From contig NC_135787.1 in NCBI RefSeq assembly GCF_051106095.1, positions 155,938,001-156,002,000 of the forward strand: a stretch of 64,000 nucleotides of DNA, written 5' to 3'. Below, piece by piece: positions 36,701-47,100 of the stretch. The stretch's first letter is position 1. Every line of letters starts with the position of its first letter. The translations under genes and the position numbers were made by a program. The notes beneath the pieces are model-generated. The model was not told where the DNA came from and did no database searches. It was given only the letters and a program-made list of their open reading frames with translations. The DNA is from Pogona vitticeps (Eukaryota; Chordata; Lepidosauria; Squamata; Agamidae).

Positions 36701-37172
36701 TGTGGGGGTGCCATTCGCAAGGTTGCTAAACTGTTGGCTTAATCTACAGTAGAGGGCAAACCCTCCTGGATGATGTCACAGCTGCTTCTGAGGGGCATGA
36801 CTGCCCACCGTTCTTCTCCTTTCTCATAGGTCCTAGAGAGCTTGCATAGAGCCTTTCCTTAGGCCAATCATAATGACATGAGGTAACCATTGTCCTACCT
36901 GAACTCTGTAACCTATCTTTATACTGTCCACTATCTGTAAGCTTGTAAGGTTAATAAAAGCACAGTCCTCCAGGTGGCAGAGCAGAATTCATTGGGAGTC
37001 CATTTGGTGTTATTCTTCCTCTTCTACTAGTCGGCCGCCAGGAGCACTGCTGGCAGACATCCCTGTGTGCGGCTTACCTCCTTAACTTCTATCTCTAAGA
37101 GACTATTTGCTATCCTAATTATCTGGTGATCATCACAAAGCCCATCAGCCTTCTCATTTTGTGACTCCAACA
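36701..37172 (+). mobile_element. Solo LTR of the same ERV family (forward copy)
   Basis: Fossil. 472 bp from TGTGGGGGTGCCATTC to GACTCCAACA, flanked by the 6-bp repeat ATAGCA (36695-36700, 37173-37178). Contains a polyadenylation signal (TTAATAAAAGC near 36950). Opposite orientation to 34750-35266 and with its own duplication, so the two are separate insertions, not the ends of one provirus. Confidence 0.82.
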
Positions 37173-37379
37173 ATAGCACATTCAAAGAAGGTATGGAGGG
37201 GATAAGTACAGTATACTGTTTTACAGGAGAACTATACATCCCAGAGACTTCTTGGAGCATAATTCTCATCTACAACAAAACATACTTTGCCCATGTGTCT
37301 TGTTTTAAAACTTCAGTGCGATTTATTTTGCTGTAATGCCGTCAAATGTGGAAGGTCACCTGCAGCCACCATGCGGCCC

Positions 37380-37722
37380 ATCCCGGCCTACTGAGACTGG
37401 GAACAGCTGTTCAGGATATCAGACAGATTTTCCCAATCCTTAAACAAGCAGGCGAAGATTTTTCTCTTCAGGCAGGCTTTCTGTGAGTGACTGGCTGCCC
37501 GAGTGGGGTTTTTAAATGCATTGTTGTACGTACTTTACTGCTTTGAATGTGTTTTGGTGTTACTTATGTTTTTTTGTATGGTACCTGTTTGGTCTTTTTT
37601 AGTATTTCTGTACTAACTGTTGTTATTTTTAATACATCTTTTAGTGATGTAAGCCTCCTTGGGTCCTTTTAAGGACAAAGGCAGCCGGATGAACAGTATA
37701 AAAGCCAAATAAATAGAAAATA
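37380..37722 (+). mobile_element. L2/CR1-group LINE 3' end, worn
   Basis: TTTTTCTCTTCAGGCAGGC (end of ORF2), an AT-rich 3' UTR and GTAAGCCTCCTTGGGTCC ... GCCAAATAAATAGAAAAT. Resembles the copy at 35690. Inactive. Confidence 0.5.
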
Positions 37723-38879
37723 AAACATCTCAGTGGTGGCACAGATTGAACTGGTGTCCTTTCCAATGCTTCAGATAAGACATCTTCAAGAAGAGGCACT
37801 GTGAGAGCCTTATATTGGCTCATTTATTGTAGCATTGTGGAGTGCAGTTTTCAGCCTTGTTGAATCTACTTTGCTTTGCTAAACCCCAAAATATATCAAA
37901 CAAATCGGGTGCAAAACACATGTAAGTGCTATGAATGGCAGGCGTTTGCTTGCAGGCAGAGAACTAAAGCCAGGATGGGATGTAAGAGACTCCATATGCC
38001 CCAGTCCAAAGCATGCCCACCTATAGCTACAATTTTTTGTATACAGAGTGCAAAGTACTGAAAAGTGCCTTGTATTATAGCCTGCATTCAGAGATTCACA
38101 ATTAATGTGAAAACATCTTTAATGTGGCCAGATTATGGGAAGCTTTGGGACTGAGGAACCAAGAAAAGCTCTGGAAAAATTTCTTGTGCAGACACCTCCT
38201 ATAATCACCCACCTTGCTGTATGGTGGATTATGGGAGTTGTAATAGAGGAAAAGCAGCTTTTTAAAGTCCAGAACTTGGCTTTAATGTTTGCAGATGCTC
38301 TGTTCCCACCTGAACGTTACTCATTTGGTAAGCAAATATCTGCATAACCTTTTAGAATTAAAGGACTTCTGAGCCTAAAAATTTGTCTGCACAATCAAAC
38401 AGTACTTGTAGTCCTTTTCCACAACAATCCATTTCTGTTTACCCTAAGTTTCCTAACTTTAGCAAACAAATTTAAGCAGAAAGGTCACTGTCAAAAACAT
38501 ACATCTTTGCAAATTTACAGCAAATCCCATAGAGATTTCCCAGTCTCTCTCAGTCTTGTCTGGAAAGATCTGTGCTCAGACACTAAGCTATAGCTTTTTC
38601 TGAAACAAGAAAATATTCCTTTTCTAAGTAAGGAGAGCCAGCAAGACACAATCTGGAAAAATTACTTTTTTTTACACTTGAACGCCCCCAGAAATATATC
38701 CATTGGCCGTGTTTGTCCGAAGATGCTGGAGATCGTAGTCCCAAAAAAGCATCGTATCTAAACTCTGGGAAAAGAAGGTGAAATGGGGATATGTTTCTCT
38801 TTCCGTCTCTTCTATATTGCATGCATCCTTGAAGGAAAGATGCCATTAACCTGCGCTACACAGATCATAAAAGTGGTGG

Positions 38880-39240
38880 CGAGGGCGTGGATGTCTTACT
38901 CGGACTACATTTCCCAATGTTCTTTGGTGAGAGCGCCAGCCGCTCCCGGAAGTTGGTGTGCGACTTCCTTTTCATCAGAAGGACGGCTTCTGAAAAGGGT
39001 CCGTCCGAGGAGGCCGTCGGGTTCGTTTCTGGTGAGTCTCTACTTAATTTCCCCTTGGCCTCAATTAAGCCACCGGCTGCCTGGGTCCGGCGGTGCCCGC
39101 GGGGTGAGGAGAGGAAGGGCCGGTTCCCCACGAGGGGTTCGGGCTCCGCACTCTGAGCCGAGTTAGCGCGTTGGCTCCTTGGCGCTTGAGTACATTTTAA
39201 TTTTCCATGTTTGGGGGGGGGGGGAGGAGGAGAGTGCGTA
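38880..39240 (+). promoter_or_regulatory. MRPL42: MRPL42 promoter and first-exon region
   Basis: Small CpG-rich stretch without a TATA box. Contains ACTACATTTCCCA (38903-38915), close to the ZNF143/Staf consensus, and CCGGAAGT (38946-38953), an ETS/GABP core. Both are common in promoters of nuclear genes for mitochondrial proteins. It precedes a good splice donor at 39032. Confidence 0.75.
38955..39031 (+). other. MRPL42: MRPL42 exon 1 (noncoding; start estimated)
   Basis: Inferred untranslated first exon ending TTTCTG|GTGAGT with the donor at 39032-39033. Its 5' limit is a guess from the promoter motifs. The coding start lies 5 kb downstream in exon 2. Confidence 0.55.
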
Positions 39241-41480
39241 TCCCTTGCCTAACGGCCCGTTCCCCTAATTGTTGCAAAGGATTGTAAAGGCCACAGGTCA
39301 AATCATCTGGAGAAAGCCCTTTTTATCTGGGGAGGGAGTAACATCGCCGTTTTCGTTCCTGGCGACGATTTCATTAGTGTGGAAGTCATCAGGGGTGGTA
39401 ATGCGTGGTGCCCATCCTTTGATTTCTGTGGAATCTCATGCTCAAATAGGCTCCTTAAAACCGTTTCGGAATCGATTGAGATACAGTAGAAATGCTTTCA
39501 GGGCGTCTGTTTAAAAATCATGTGAGTTACTGCAATGTTTGTTAGTTTATTATACAAATTGCATTTCTGGCCTGTTTTCCTGCAAGGAACTCGAGGTTGT
39601 CCCTATTTTATCCCACAACAATTTTGTAAGGTAGGGTGGGATGAGGGGCAAAGTTGGATTTAAGATCAACCAGCGAGTTTATAAACTGAGGGGGAGATTT
39701 GAGCAGGGTTCTCTGCAGTCCTAAACCTGAGAATCTGGCCTTGTGCTTTTCCGTTTAGACTGGAGAATCTGTGTTCGCTTCTGCCTGAAGGTAAATGTTA
39801 TGTTCGCAAAAATAACTGGATCAGCAGATATGCTCTTGGGAGACTTTGGATCAGGTCTAAAAGTGTGCATCTGTGCACAGATTAGCTTGGACAGAATGTG
39901 TTTGAGAATGTTAGGTTAGAAAGTCTGGTGGTTAAACACCTTTCTAAGAGGCCGATAGACCTTTATAGATCTTTAGGAAAAATTGGAAGCCTGTGATCAG
40001 TTGTGTAGGGCCTATTAATCAAGACAAAGATTGTTATGCCATCCCACAAAGAACACCTTTGTATAAGAACTTACAGTACATGCAATGTAGCCTGGTTGAA
40101 AATGCCAGTTTTAAATATCTCCAGACAACAGAATTACAGCACATTGGTATCATGGCTTCATCTGTAATTTTTTTTTTGGGGGGGGGGTTGGTGAGATACT
40201 TAGAATTTTTGTCTAGAGAGCCCTAGCACTCTCCCCATAACAGCAGAGAATTCAACTTTAGAGCCCAGAATTGCATAGGATGGAGCAGTTAAGCAGTTTC
40301 TGTTCTCTGTAGGCAAGTAAGTACATAGGAGCTTCAGTGTATGAGTTCTGTGGTCCTGGTTCTTGTACACAGCCTGAAGGCAAGGGTACAGATTTTCATC
40401 AAACTGGGCGCCTTAGAGCTGTGATGGTGCAGGAGAAAAAACCCAGGGAACTTCAAAAAAGAATGACCAGATATGTGTACCAGGTTCATTTGTTCAATAT
40501 TTCAAAATGGGTACTGCAAACTCGAGGTTTCAGATACTGGTTGGAAAATCTCACCCAGTCTTGTTAGATAGAGGGCAACACAAGAAGTTGAAACCTACAC
40601 CTCTAATTTGAATTTATAGCGCCCAACCTGTCACAGCCATGATTTTGGATCTTTTATGAGGGGGAGGAGTGCCCCATCCAGAGTTCTGTGGTGCCCAGCC
40701 TGATTGAGTCTTATACAGGTAGATAATATTTAATCAAAAATTTAGTGGTCTTAAAAAAAAAAAGAAACCCACTCTTGCCTTCAGTTTATGATGTGTAGCT
40801 TAGGCCTTTTTTTTTTTTTTTTTTTTTTGCTCACTATTATTTTTATCATTATAATCTGATTAACCCATAGCTAGCTGTCTTTTTCTCTGTGTGGAACACT
40901 TAGCATGAAAACCATATGCAGAAATAGTTGTGAAGCTGTGAACTTGGTTCAAAATCCCATTCAAGGCATTTGTTTACTCCTTGACTGAATGCAATGATTT
41001 TGCAACACTATTGTTAATACAGTAAATGAATAATGGTGTTGAAGCAATTTGCTGTGTTGTGTCTCAACAGCAGTATCTTGTGGCGGATTTTGGTAAGGAG
41101 GCTTGATTCACTCTTGGTCTCGGTGGTCTTGGGAAACCCTCAGACTGTGTGAGTTGCTAAGCATTTTGCAGATTAATGTGCTTACATTTGTTCTGACTTG
41201 GATAATACTTTGAATGCAGTACCTATACTGCATATTGCTCTAGCATCCCCACCCCCTTCACTTGACTGATTTCAGCTTTTGCAGCCAAAGGATATAGACA
41301 GGGTGCTTGGACAAGGGATCTACAGTAGTACTTTTGGCTGGTAATGTCTGACTAACTGAGATGGGCTGCTTAGATCTGGTAAAGGGTAATGAGGTGGCAC
41401 CTACCTAAAATATACATCCTGCCTAGAAATGTATTTGTACAAGCAGTTCCTAATCTCCTGCTTTAGAGCAAGATGTTCAA

Positions 41481-41625
41481 GAGCATCCTTCCCTGCCATA
41501 GCATCCTCCAGATTGTTGACTTCAGTTATCATCAGATCTAACCAGAATATCCATTGGCTATGCTGGGTGGGGATGATGGGAGTTGTAGTTTAAAACATCT
41601 GGAGGATGCTGGGCTTGGGAAGGCT
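41481..41625. mobile_element. hAT-type MITE, worn
   Basis: GAGCATCCTTCCC ... GCATCCTCCAGAT faces ACATCTGGAGGATGC ... GGGAAGGCTCC. The middle holds TGATGGGAGTTGTAGTTTAA, typical of lizard hAT MITEs related to the one at 34521. Confidence 0.6.
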
Positions 41626-41731
41626 CCTTAGATGTTTAGAAGGCTAGAAGCAGACCAGGATGAAATATGTTTTGCATCTATTCTGCTTTCTTTTTGTGCA
41701 AGATTCAATGAGTTGTATTTGTGAAGGACTA

Positions 41732-42108
41732 GAGTCATGCTCCGCTTTACAGTTGCCCCGTTTGATGACAAATCCGCTTGACAGGTTTTTGCGCTTGCTT
41801 TTGCGATTGCAAAATGATGGTTTGAATGGGGTTTCCCGCTTTGCGATAATCAGTTCCCGGGTTTTCAAAATGGCCGTCGGGTGTACAAAATGGCTCCCCG
41901 CTATGTTTAGGAGCCATTTTTCGCTTTACAGGCACCCAAAAATGGCTGCCCCATGGAGGATCTTCGCTGGACGGTGAGTTTTAAGCCCATTGGAATGCAT
42001 TGAGGGGTTTTCAATGTGTTTCAATGGGTTTTTTAGTTTTGTTTGATGACGTTTTCACTACAGCGATTTCGCTGGAATGAATTAACGTCGTCAAGCGAGG
42101 CAGCACTG
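41732..42108. mobile_element. Tigger-like MITE
   Basis: 377 bp. Worn left end GAGTCATGCTCCGCTTTAC, clear right end GTCAAGCGAGGCAGCACTG followed by TA. Family core ATTGAGGGGTTTTCAATG and several TTGCGAT/GCGATTTC words. Confidence 0.75.
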
Positions 42109-42389
42109 TATATATATGAAGCAATTTGATTACTGCTCAGCAGTTGCCCTACTGTCTACCTAATATTTCATTTTTCTATTACTGCATTTATTTTAATCTG
42201 TATCTGTATAAAGGTGCCCTTTCTACTCAACCTAGAAATGTAAGATAGAAATATTTTAAGTGAATGGTGGAAGGAGAAAGAACAGCTGGCATCAAATAGG
42301 GAATCTGGAAAAAATAGCTCTCATATCTGGTTGGGAATCAAGAGGAACAATTTTTTACTATCTGTTAGATCATCCTCTCCTCTGAGTTA

Positions 42390-43722
42390 TGAGGGGGTGC
42401 TGATAAGTACTGAGCCTTTCCCAGAAAAAATTGAGCTAGGAAGCTGTGACTGCCACACTATTCTACATATTCCCCCAGGATGTCAATCCACTTGTGACAT
42501 CTGTCCTGCAGCTTCTTAAGTCCCTGCAAATAAAATTCTTCCGACTGCTGGTGTAACCACTCATTTGCAGCATTAGTTGCCTCCAGAGCAGTCCCAAATC
42601 GGTGTCCCTTTAGGTGTTTTTTGAGTTTGGGGAACAGATAATAGTCAGAAGGAGCCAGATTGGGAGAATATGGTGGATGGGACATCACTTGAAAGCCTAA
42701 GGACATCAGTTTTGCCATTGTTTCACCTGCAGTATGTGACGAGGCATTGTCATGAAACAGGATGACACCTTTGGAGAGCTTTCCTCAATGTTTATCCTTG
42801 ATGTTTTGCCTCACCTTTGTCAATAAAGCACAGTAATATTTTGCATTGATGGTTGAACCCTGTTGGAGATAGCCCACCAGCAGAACTCCCTTCTTATCCC
42901 AAAAAACTGTTGCCATTTGCTTCTGCCCCGACCTTTGCACTCGGAACTTCTTTGGCCTGGGGGAACCACTGTGCTTCCATTCCTGAGACTGTTCCTTTGT
43001 CTCAGGATCATAGCAGTAGATCCATGTCTCATCACCAGTTACCAGTTTGCCCAGGAAATCTGACTCATTTCTTGCAAAATCTTCCAAAACACCCGCCAAT
43101 GACTCCACACGTTTCCTCTTTTGTTCAGTTGTCAAAAGTTTGGGGATCCACTTTGCTGCCAGCTTTCTCATTTCCAGGTCATTGTGGATAATGGCACAAC
43201 TCTCACGTGATATTCTCAGATATATAGGAATACTTTTGGATGATAGTCAGCGGTCCTCCATGATCATGTCATGGATGGCTTTCACATTTGCAGCCACAGA
43301 GACAGAAACAGGCCTTCCACTGGGTTTCTCGCTTTCAACATGGAAATGGCCAGTTTTAAAATTGACAACCCAACGTTTAGCTGTTTCATATGAAGAACCA
43401 CTGTCACCCATAGTTTGTGACATTTCATCATGGCTGTCCTTTGCACCTTTCCCTTGGAGAAACAGGAACTTGATTATGGTCCTATGCTCTTCCACATTGA
43501 ACTTTTCTGTAGGTGCTGTCATGTTCACTTTGGACCTGAACGTGAAGGATAAGTTAAAATCATAGGTAGTTGATTTTTGCACCGTTGACTACAGACAAAT
43601 TGGCCAATACACCCTGCAAGTTATAGCTTCCACGTTCAATTTTTTCTGGGAAAGGCTCAAAACTTGTCAGCACCCCCTCAAATTTTTCTAGGAAAGGCTC
43701 AATACTTGTCAGCACCCCCTCA
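42390..43722 (-). mobile_element. mariner DNA transposon with near-intact transposase
   Basis: 1333 bp, flanked by TA (42388-42389, 43723-43724), with ends TGAGGGGGTGCTGATAAG and CTTGTCAGCACCCCCTCA. The right end is duplicated: a second copy of the terminal repeat ends near 43669. The minus-strand transposase reads in one frame from 43582 (or the second Met near 43525) to 42458, interrupted only by two TGA codons (near 43246 and 42784), both plausible CpG-decay products of CGA. Present: helix-turn-helix region, GRP motif (SGRPVS), WIPKLL, GDETWIYCYD, HDNASSH, YSPNLAPSDYYLF. The last two catalytic Asp are 34 residues apart (DD34D). Non-functional as it stands, but recent. Confidence 0.92.
42458..43582 (-). 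pseudogene. mariner transposase reading frame (two in-frame stops)
   Basis: About 374 codons from the first Met, 355 from MTAPTEKFNVEEHRT, the usual mariner length. All three catalytic Asp (GDETW, HDNAS, PSDYY) are kept. No frameshift was found; the only lesions visible are the two TGA codons. It lies inside MRPL42 intron 1 on the opposite strand. Confidence 0.88.
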
Positions 43723-44054
43723 TATTCCTGTTTGTATGCTCAAGAGCACACAAACACACACAAATATGGTTCATAAATATTTTGGTATCTTCTTAGTGTG
43801 AAGACTGAGAAGAACTTTCCGTCGGTACAGTTAAATTAATAACTTCTCAGGGAAATTGCAAAGTAGAGAATTTGTCTTAGCTGAATATTAGTAATGAAGC
43901 ATTCAAGTTGACTTATGATCTGTAAACTTGTTTAATATCTTTTGGCTAATGCACTGACAAACCTTTGGCTCCCAAACAGTGATGAAACCAGGACTGAGGT
44001 ACTCAGGTTCCCTCTAAATGCTACTTTGAAATGACTGCTGCTTTTTTTGTCAAT

Positions 44055-44139
44055 ATGGCTATAACATCAAGAAGGGCTCTTTCGTCTAGTACTTCATGGA
44101 TACGTTTGGCATCTTTCACCAGGCAAAGTCTTCTGTCTA
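44055..44139 (+). CDS. MRPL42: MRPL42 exon 2, coding part (start and presequence)
   Basis: 85 nt: ATG, 28 residues and one base, then donor GTAAGT. The acceptor is probably ...CCCAAACAG ending at 43979, leaving about 75 nt of 5' UTR in the exon. The presequence diverges from human, but phase and length fit the Asn codon completed by exon 3. Confidence 0.8.
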
Positions 44140-47100
44140 GTAAGTACTGCAGAAGTTGTGTTTGTCCATTTTTACTGCCATATGAGACTCATTGATCTCA
44201 TAGCTAAGCTGAGCTGGACCTGGTTAGTACTTTGATTGGATACCATCAGCAAATGCCAAAGATCTCCAGGTAGCACCTGGAAATATTCCTGCCTCAGGCT
44301 CTGGAAAGCTGTTGCCACTAGTCAAAGCAGACAGTGCCAGACTAGAGGGACCTGAGGTCCGATTCAGTATAGCAGCACAAACTACTAAAATGCCTGTTGT
44401 TTTTGCAAAGGAGCAGGAGCCTTTAAGTTGTAAGATACCCTTCAGAGATTCCTAAAACCCGAGTGCTTGGGTTTTTCCAGCATTCTCTTCATGCAGCAAG
44501 AGCCTGCTTTGTGCACAAAACAGACCACAGTCCTGAGTAGCTTGGCATAGAAAGGAAGAGCCAACTTTCGTGGAGGTTTGCTTCCTTTCTCGCCCTGCCC
44601 CTCATTTTGAGGGCTGATTGAGAAGGCTTACCAGCTGAAGAAGAAAGGCTAAGAAGATGACAAACAGAAGCCCTGTACTTGCTTTCCCCATCAGCAACTT
44701 AACAGGTTGTGGCTCTGCAGTGTAGCCCCCAGTGCAGAAGGAGAGGTTAGGTGGGGGTGGGGACATTTTTTTACTATCAGTCAGAACAGTGGTTCTTAAC
44801 CTTTTTGAAAGAAATGCCCCCCTGAGCCATTGAGGAAGTTATCATCGCCCCCCTCCCTGAGGTGATGATATCTTACCTACCTACCTACCTACCCTCCCTC
44901 CCCACCCGGGTGCGAGGCAGCGCTTCACAGGGCGAGGCTGAGGACCCAAGAGACACTTTCCTTCCACTTGATCCACACTCAATGCTCCCCTAAAGGAGAA
45001 AGGCGAGACGTGGCAGGTAGAAAGAGCTGGATCATCTGGCGGCAGCAGCAGCACCGGATCTACTGCCAGCACTGCGGCTGCAGTTGCCTTCACAGGTTTG
45101 GCTTGCTCCAGCGCCCCCCTACCGCCCCCCTTCTGTTCTTTTGCCCCCACACCGCCCCTTTTCGTTCTACCGCCCCCCTGAAAAATGAAATCGCCCCCTG
45201 GGGGGCATTATTGCCCACGTTAAGAACCACTGAGTCAGAACACACAAACACACACCAAGCTGTTCCTTCCTGCAGTCTTGAGAGCAGATTCCTGTAACCT
45301 CATGCCCTCTAGGTGCATCAAATTACAGTTTGTCATTCCTCAGCTGGCATGCCAGATGTTGTAGGAGGACAACAGTTTGTAAGTGGCTGCTGGAAAGAGA
45401 ACTCGGTCCACCTCATCTTTCAAAACTGTGACACTTTTGCCTTGCCCCAAGGGAGTTCCCTTCAGAACAAATATGTGCATTACTTCCTAGATTTAAAACA
45501 TGGGTTTGGATGATTGTTTCGATTTTATGCCCACTGTGTTAAGAAGAAATCTCGCATATCACTGGGTTATGCTGAAAATTCTTCCATTCTTACTATTTCC
45601 AGATTCAACTGTGTCTTGTACTTGCTCAAAATCTACATATTCAGCTCTTCCTGATGACTATAACTGGTATGTATTAAGCCGTTGTGATTTAACACCAAAA
45701 GCTGGGCATTAGAATGGCTGCTTTGTGTTAGAATTAAGAAAATTATCCATTGCATTGATTTACTTGTAGAGTACAGTACTTACATTTGAATCATTCATCT
45801 CTGACACTCAAAATGTTTCCGGGAGTGCACTTTTCAGGATTCCTCACCATTGGCTATGCTAGCTAAAGCTAGTGAGAGTTGCAGTCTAGCCATTTTAGTG
45901 TTTGTTTTTTAAAAAGTAAAATACTTCTATATAGCGGATGGTTGAAGCTTAGGAACAATGATCACCTGAAGAATTATAAACAAGGTTTTAGTATGTCTAA
46001 ATTGTAGATCTCATTTGTGCAGATCTGCAGTGGAATATGCCTCAGGAGGACTAAAATGTCTGATCCTGGTGCATGCAGGTCATGAAAAAACAGCAACTAT
46101 TCAGATACTTTCAGAAGAGACTTTTAAAATAATTGTTTTACTGTTGAATAACTATACAGTTTTCCTATTTAAGCCTAGAGCAGTGATTTGAGTCATGTTG
46201 GCTTTTGTGCTGTTGAATCACAATAATGGCTTCCCATTGGCATTCCCCTTTTGTGGCTAGGAGCCCAGCAGTATATCTTTTGTGCACTGAAATTAATACC
46301 ACACTTAATGCAGTTATTCTTCACATGGATGCAGATGATACATTCATAATATTATAATCTCTTCAACAAGTGCATGAGCATTTCCAGGAGAGTTAGAAAG
46401 CCTGTGCCTTGCTGGCAAAGTACAACCTTGAAATACAAGCCTCAGGTTCAATCTGTGGTATCTCTAGCTAAAAGGGTATAAGTGTAAATACTTGTGAAAG
46501 ACCTTTATCTTAGATCCTGGAAAGCTGCTACCAGTCACTTTAGATAGTACTTAGGCAAATAGAAAGTTACATGTGTTCCTATGTGCTGTATAATAATATA
46601 AATAATAAATATACTGTATGTGAAGACCTGTTTGTTACATAAGAAGAATCTCAATGCTCTTCACCTGCTAATTAAACTTACTTTCTCCAACAACTGAATA
46701 TTAAATCTCAAAATCTATTATGACTGTTTGAAGAATTAATAGGAAAAGTATTGCTCTTTACAGTCCAAAATTCTATTCAAAGAATATTCCCAGAAATCAC
46801 GATCATTTTGTAGATCATAGTACTTGAGATTGTAAAGTACTCTACTGGGAACAGATATTTATGCAGCAGTAAGAGCCATAGTACTTGAGGTTGCAAAGTA
46901 CTGGGAACAGATATTTATGCAGCAATAAGAGCTAGCTGTGAAGTCCATGTGATAAGAGATTACACATTTAAAGAATACAGAGAATGCTAGATACCATTAA
47001 TCTATTGGAACAATATTTAATCATATGAAAGAAATGTCAAGAAATATTGTATAGCTTCTGTTTGAGACATTTTTTCTGGATTTTTCAAATATTTCTATTT

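Larger units (their letters stand above)
25400..38880. other. Intergenic repeat nest between UBE2N and MRPL42
   Basis: 13.5 kb between the two divergent promoters, with no host exon seen. 25.4-32.2 kb is the interrupted L1; 32.2-37.7 kb holds Tigger, hAT, SINE, solo LTR and LINE remnants. 33.8-34.5 kb and 37.7-38.9 kb look unique. Confidence 0.7.
39032..43979 (+). other. MRPL42: MRPL42 intron 1
   Basis: About 4.9 kb. G-run near 39211, T- and G-runs near 40170 and 40810. Holds a worn hAT-type MITE (41481-41625), a Tigger-like MITE (41732-42108) and a mariner (42390-43722). The rest is unique and AT-rich. Confidence 0.6.

Noticed and set aside
34750-37172. A complete provirus between the two LTRs
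   Set aside because: The LTRs face opposite ways, each has its own target duplication, and the DNA between them carries LINE remnants and no retroviral genes.
44940-44970. Similarity of the hAT interior (GAAGGAAAGTGTCTC) to the inverted duplication at 25.5 kb
   Set aside because: Only about 15 bp match with no similarity on either side; probably chance.
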